This document shows positions 62,433 through 64,000 of a stretch of 64,000 nucleotides of DNA, in pieces. The notes beneath the pieces are model-generated. The model made no database searches. It was not told where the DNA came from and saw nothing but the letters and a program-made list of their open reading frames with translations. The number at the start of each line of letters is the position of its first letter. The first letter of the stretch is position 1. The position numbers and the translations under genes are program-made. This stretch comes from Brevundimonas sp. G8 (lineage in GTDB: Bacteria; Pseudomonadota; Alphaproteobacteria; Caulobacterales; Caulobacteraceae), in NCBI RefSeq assembly GCF_902506205.1, contig NZ_LR732816.1, positions 1,807,604 to 1,871,603 on the forward strand. Reading direction: 5' to 3'.

Positions 62433-64000
62433 ATGACACAAGTAACACTGGACCCACGCGAGGGCGGCCGCTCGTCGCCCCTCGCGGGCGGGCTCTCCGG
62501 GGCGATGATCGGACGCGCCGTCGGCGACGCCTTCGTCAAGCTGAACCCCGTCAAACTGATCAAGAACCCGATCATCTTCACCACCTGGATCGTGGCGCTT
62601 CTGTCCACCATCTCGGCGGCGGCGGCCATCGCCGGCGGTCAGTCGGCAGGCTTTGCGGTGCAACTGGCCCTGTGGCTGTGGGCCACGGTCCTGTTCGCCA
62701 ACATCGCCGAAAGCATCGCCGAGGGACGCGGCAAGGCGGCCGCCGACAGTCTTCGCGCCACCCGCGTCACGACCAAGGCCAAGCTGATCGTCGATCCCAA
62801 GACCGGCACGGTGGTCCCCACCAATGCGTCGGAACTTGAGGTCGGGTCGATCATCCTGGTCGAGGCCGGCGACGTGATCGCCTCGGACGGCGAGATCATC
62901 GAGGGCGTGGCCTCGGTCAACGAGGCCGCCATCACCGGCGAGAGCGCCCCGGTGATCCGCGAAAGCGGCGGCGACCGTTCGGCCGTGACCGGCGGCACCA
63001 CCGTCGTCTCCGACTGGATCAAGGTCCGCATCACCGCCAAACCGGGCTCCACCTTCCTCGACCGCATGATCGCCATGGTCGAGGGCGCGGACCGCCGAAA
63101 GACGCCGAACGAACTGGCCCTGGCCGTGCTTCTGGCCGGCCTGACCCTGATCTTCCTGATCGCGGTCGTGACCCTGGTCGGCCTGGGTGCCTATTCCGGC
63201 GTCGATCTGGACCCGATGGTCCTGGGCGCCCTGTTCATCACCCTGATCCCGACCACGATCGGGGGCTTGTTGTCCGCCGTCGGCATCGCCGGCATGGACC
63301 GGTTGCTGAAGGTGAACGTGCTGGCGACCTCGGGCCGTGCGGTGGAGGCGGCAGGCGACGTCGACACTCTGCTGCTCGACAAGACCGGCACCATCACCTT
63401 CGGCAACCGCATGGCGACCGAGGTCATCCCGGTCCCCGGCGTTCGTCCCGAAGCCGCCCTGGCCGCCGCCGTCATGGCGTCCCTGGCCGACGAGACGCCG
63501 GAAGGCCGGTCCATCGTCGAACTGGGCCGCAACGCCGGCGTCTCGGTCGATCAACCGACCGGCGCCACGGCCATCCCCTTCACCGCCGTCACCCGCCAGT
63601 CGGGTCTGGACGTCGGCAAGGACAGCTGGCGCAAGGGCGCGGTCGATGCCGTGCTCAAGGATCTGGGTCTGGCCGACGGTTCGGCTCCGGCCGAGTTCCG
63701 CCAGGCCGTGGACCGGATCGCGCGTTCGGGCGGCACGCCCCTGGCCGTCACCCAGAACGGCGCCCTGGTCGGCGTCATCCACCTGAAGGACGTAGTCAAG
63801 CCGGGCGTGAAGGCGCGCTTCGCCGACCTGCGCCGCATGGGCCTGCGCACCGTCATGATCACCGGCGACAATCCGGTCACGGCCGCCGCCATCGCTTCGG
63901 AAGCCGGGGTGGACGACTACCTCGCCGAGGCGACGCCAGAGGACAAGATGCGTCTGATCAAGGCCGAACAGGCCAAGGGGCGTCTGGTCGCCATGTGCGG
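62433..64000 (+). CDS. kdpB: Potassium-transporting ATPase subunit KdpB, 3' end outside window
   Basis: The first 522 codons of a P-type ATPase that powers potassium uptake. It contains the actuator motif TGES ([10 protein letters not shown]), the phosphorylation motif DKTGT ([15 protein letters not shown]), and the nucleotide-domain motif [22 protein letters not shown]. The start ATG 62433 lies 18 bp after the kdpA stop. KdpC and the KdpDE two-component system are expected beyond the window. Confidence 0.96.
   Translation, partial: MTQVTLDPREGGRSSPLAGGLSGAMIGRAVGDAFVKLNPVKLIKNPIIFTTWIVALLSTISAAAAIAGGQSAGFAVQLALWLWATVLFANIAESIAEGRGKAAADSLRATRVTTKAKLIVDPKTGTVVPTNASELEVGSIILVEAGDVIASDGEIIEGVASVNEAAITGESAPVIRESGGDRSAVTGGTTVVSDWIKVRITAKPGSTFLDRMIAMVEGADRRKTPNELALAVLLAGLTLIFLIAVVTLVGLGAYSGVDLDPMVLGALFITLIPTTIGGLLSAVGIAGMDRLLKVNVLATSGRAVEAAGDVDTLLLDKTGTITFGNRMATEVIPVPGVRPEAALAAAVMASLADETPEGRSIVELGRNAGVSVDQPTGATAIPFTAVTRQSGLDVGKDSWRKGAVDAVLKDLGLADGSAPAEFRQAVDRIARSGGTPLAVTQNGALVGVIHLKDVVKPGVKARFADLRRMGLRTVMITGDNPVTAAAIASEAGVDDYLAEATPEDKMRLIKAEQAKGRLVAMC

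Noticed and set aside
60438..63782. 1114-codon minus-strand open frame antisense to kdpA and kdpB
   Set aside because: Low-complexity Gly/Arg/Gln/Asp-rich shadow of strongly conserved kdp genes.

Overview
The window looks like a chromosomal segment of a Caulobacterales alphaproteobacterium, most likely Brevundimonas or a close relative. This rests on uniformly high GC, four TonB-dependent receptors, a DnaG without zinc ligands next to rpoD, extensin-like and 3D-domain envelope proteins, and intergenic palindromic repeats typical of the group. No species-level assignment is possible from the sequence alone. I see no rRNA, tRNA, CRISPR array, prophage, transposase or insertion sequence.

Layout. 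(1) 1-1116: 3' part of an FAD-dependent ferredoxin reductase, followed by a palindromic repeat. (2) 1385-5436: a four-gene Anbu-type operon (circularly permuted ATP-grasp, alpha-E protein, transglutaminase, proteasome-like Anbu peptidase). (3) 5443-13148: an iron-acquisition block with a catecholate-type TonB receptor, a PiuC/YbiX-like dioxygenase, then PepSY membrane protein, DUF2271, DUF4198, ApbE flavin transferase and a membrane-anchored diflavin reductase. Three copies of one 17-bp palindrome (TTGCGA-N5-TCGCAA type) precede its two transcription units. (4) 13145-17075: small membrane protein, Mpl-like and LdcA peptidoglycan-recycling enzymes, and a membrane protein/winged-helix regulator pair. 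(5) 17190-21305: dnaG-rpoD and a small DUF2256 protein. (6) 21361-25576: extensin-like lipoprotein, then the NHEJ pair ligD and ku arranged tail to tail. (7) 25653-28152: an operon of small VOC/SRPBCC/DUF1428 proteins divergent from an HxlR regulator. (8) 28127-35310: TonB-C-like secreted protein, orphan flagellar-rod-like peptide, DEAD-box helicase with a structured leader, a DUF962 protein, an internally duplicated secreted protein, a 3D-domain protein, a beta-barrel and DusA.

(9) 35441-45250: two TonB receptors, a small secreted protein, a flavoprotein dehydrogenase, a Coq4-like protein, a DUF2147 protein and a TetR regulator, with several palindromic operators. (10) 45266-54251: a beta-glucan/cellobiose utilisation locus (GH5, MFS, LacI regulator, TonB receptor, GH3 lipoprotein) bearing near-identical LacI-type operators. 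(11) 54404-55775: two unassigned proteins. (12) 55864-60334: a PspA/YjfC module corresponding to E. coli yjfI-J-K-L-M-C but split into two divergent units. (13) 60517-64000: start of the kdp potassium-pump operon with two tiny membrane peptides; kdpB runs off the window.

The most interesting biology is in three modules: the Anbu operon, the iron block in which the DUF2271 protein carries a recognisable ApbE flavinylation motif, and the PspA/ATP-grasp module with a fused YjfI. Two different ATP-grasp peptide-ligase-like modules therefore sit in one window. No intergenic stretch exceeds about 300 bp.
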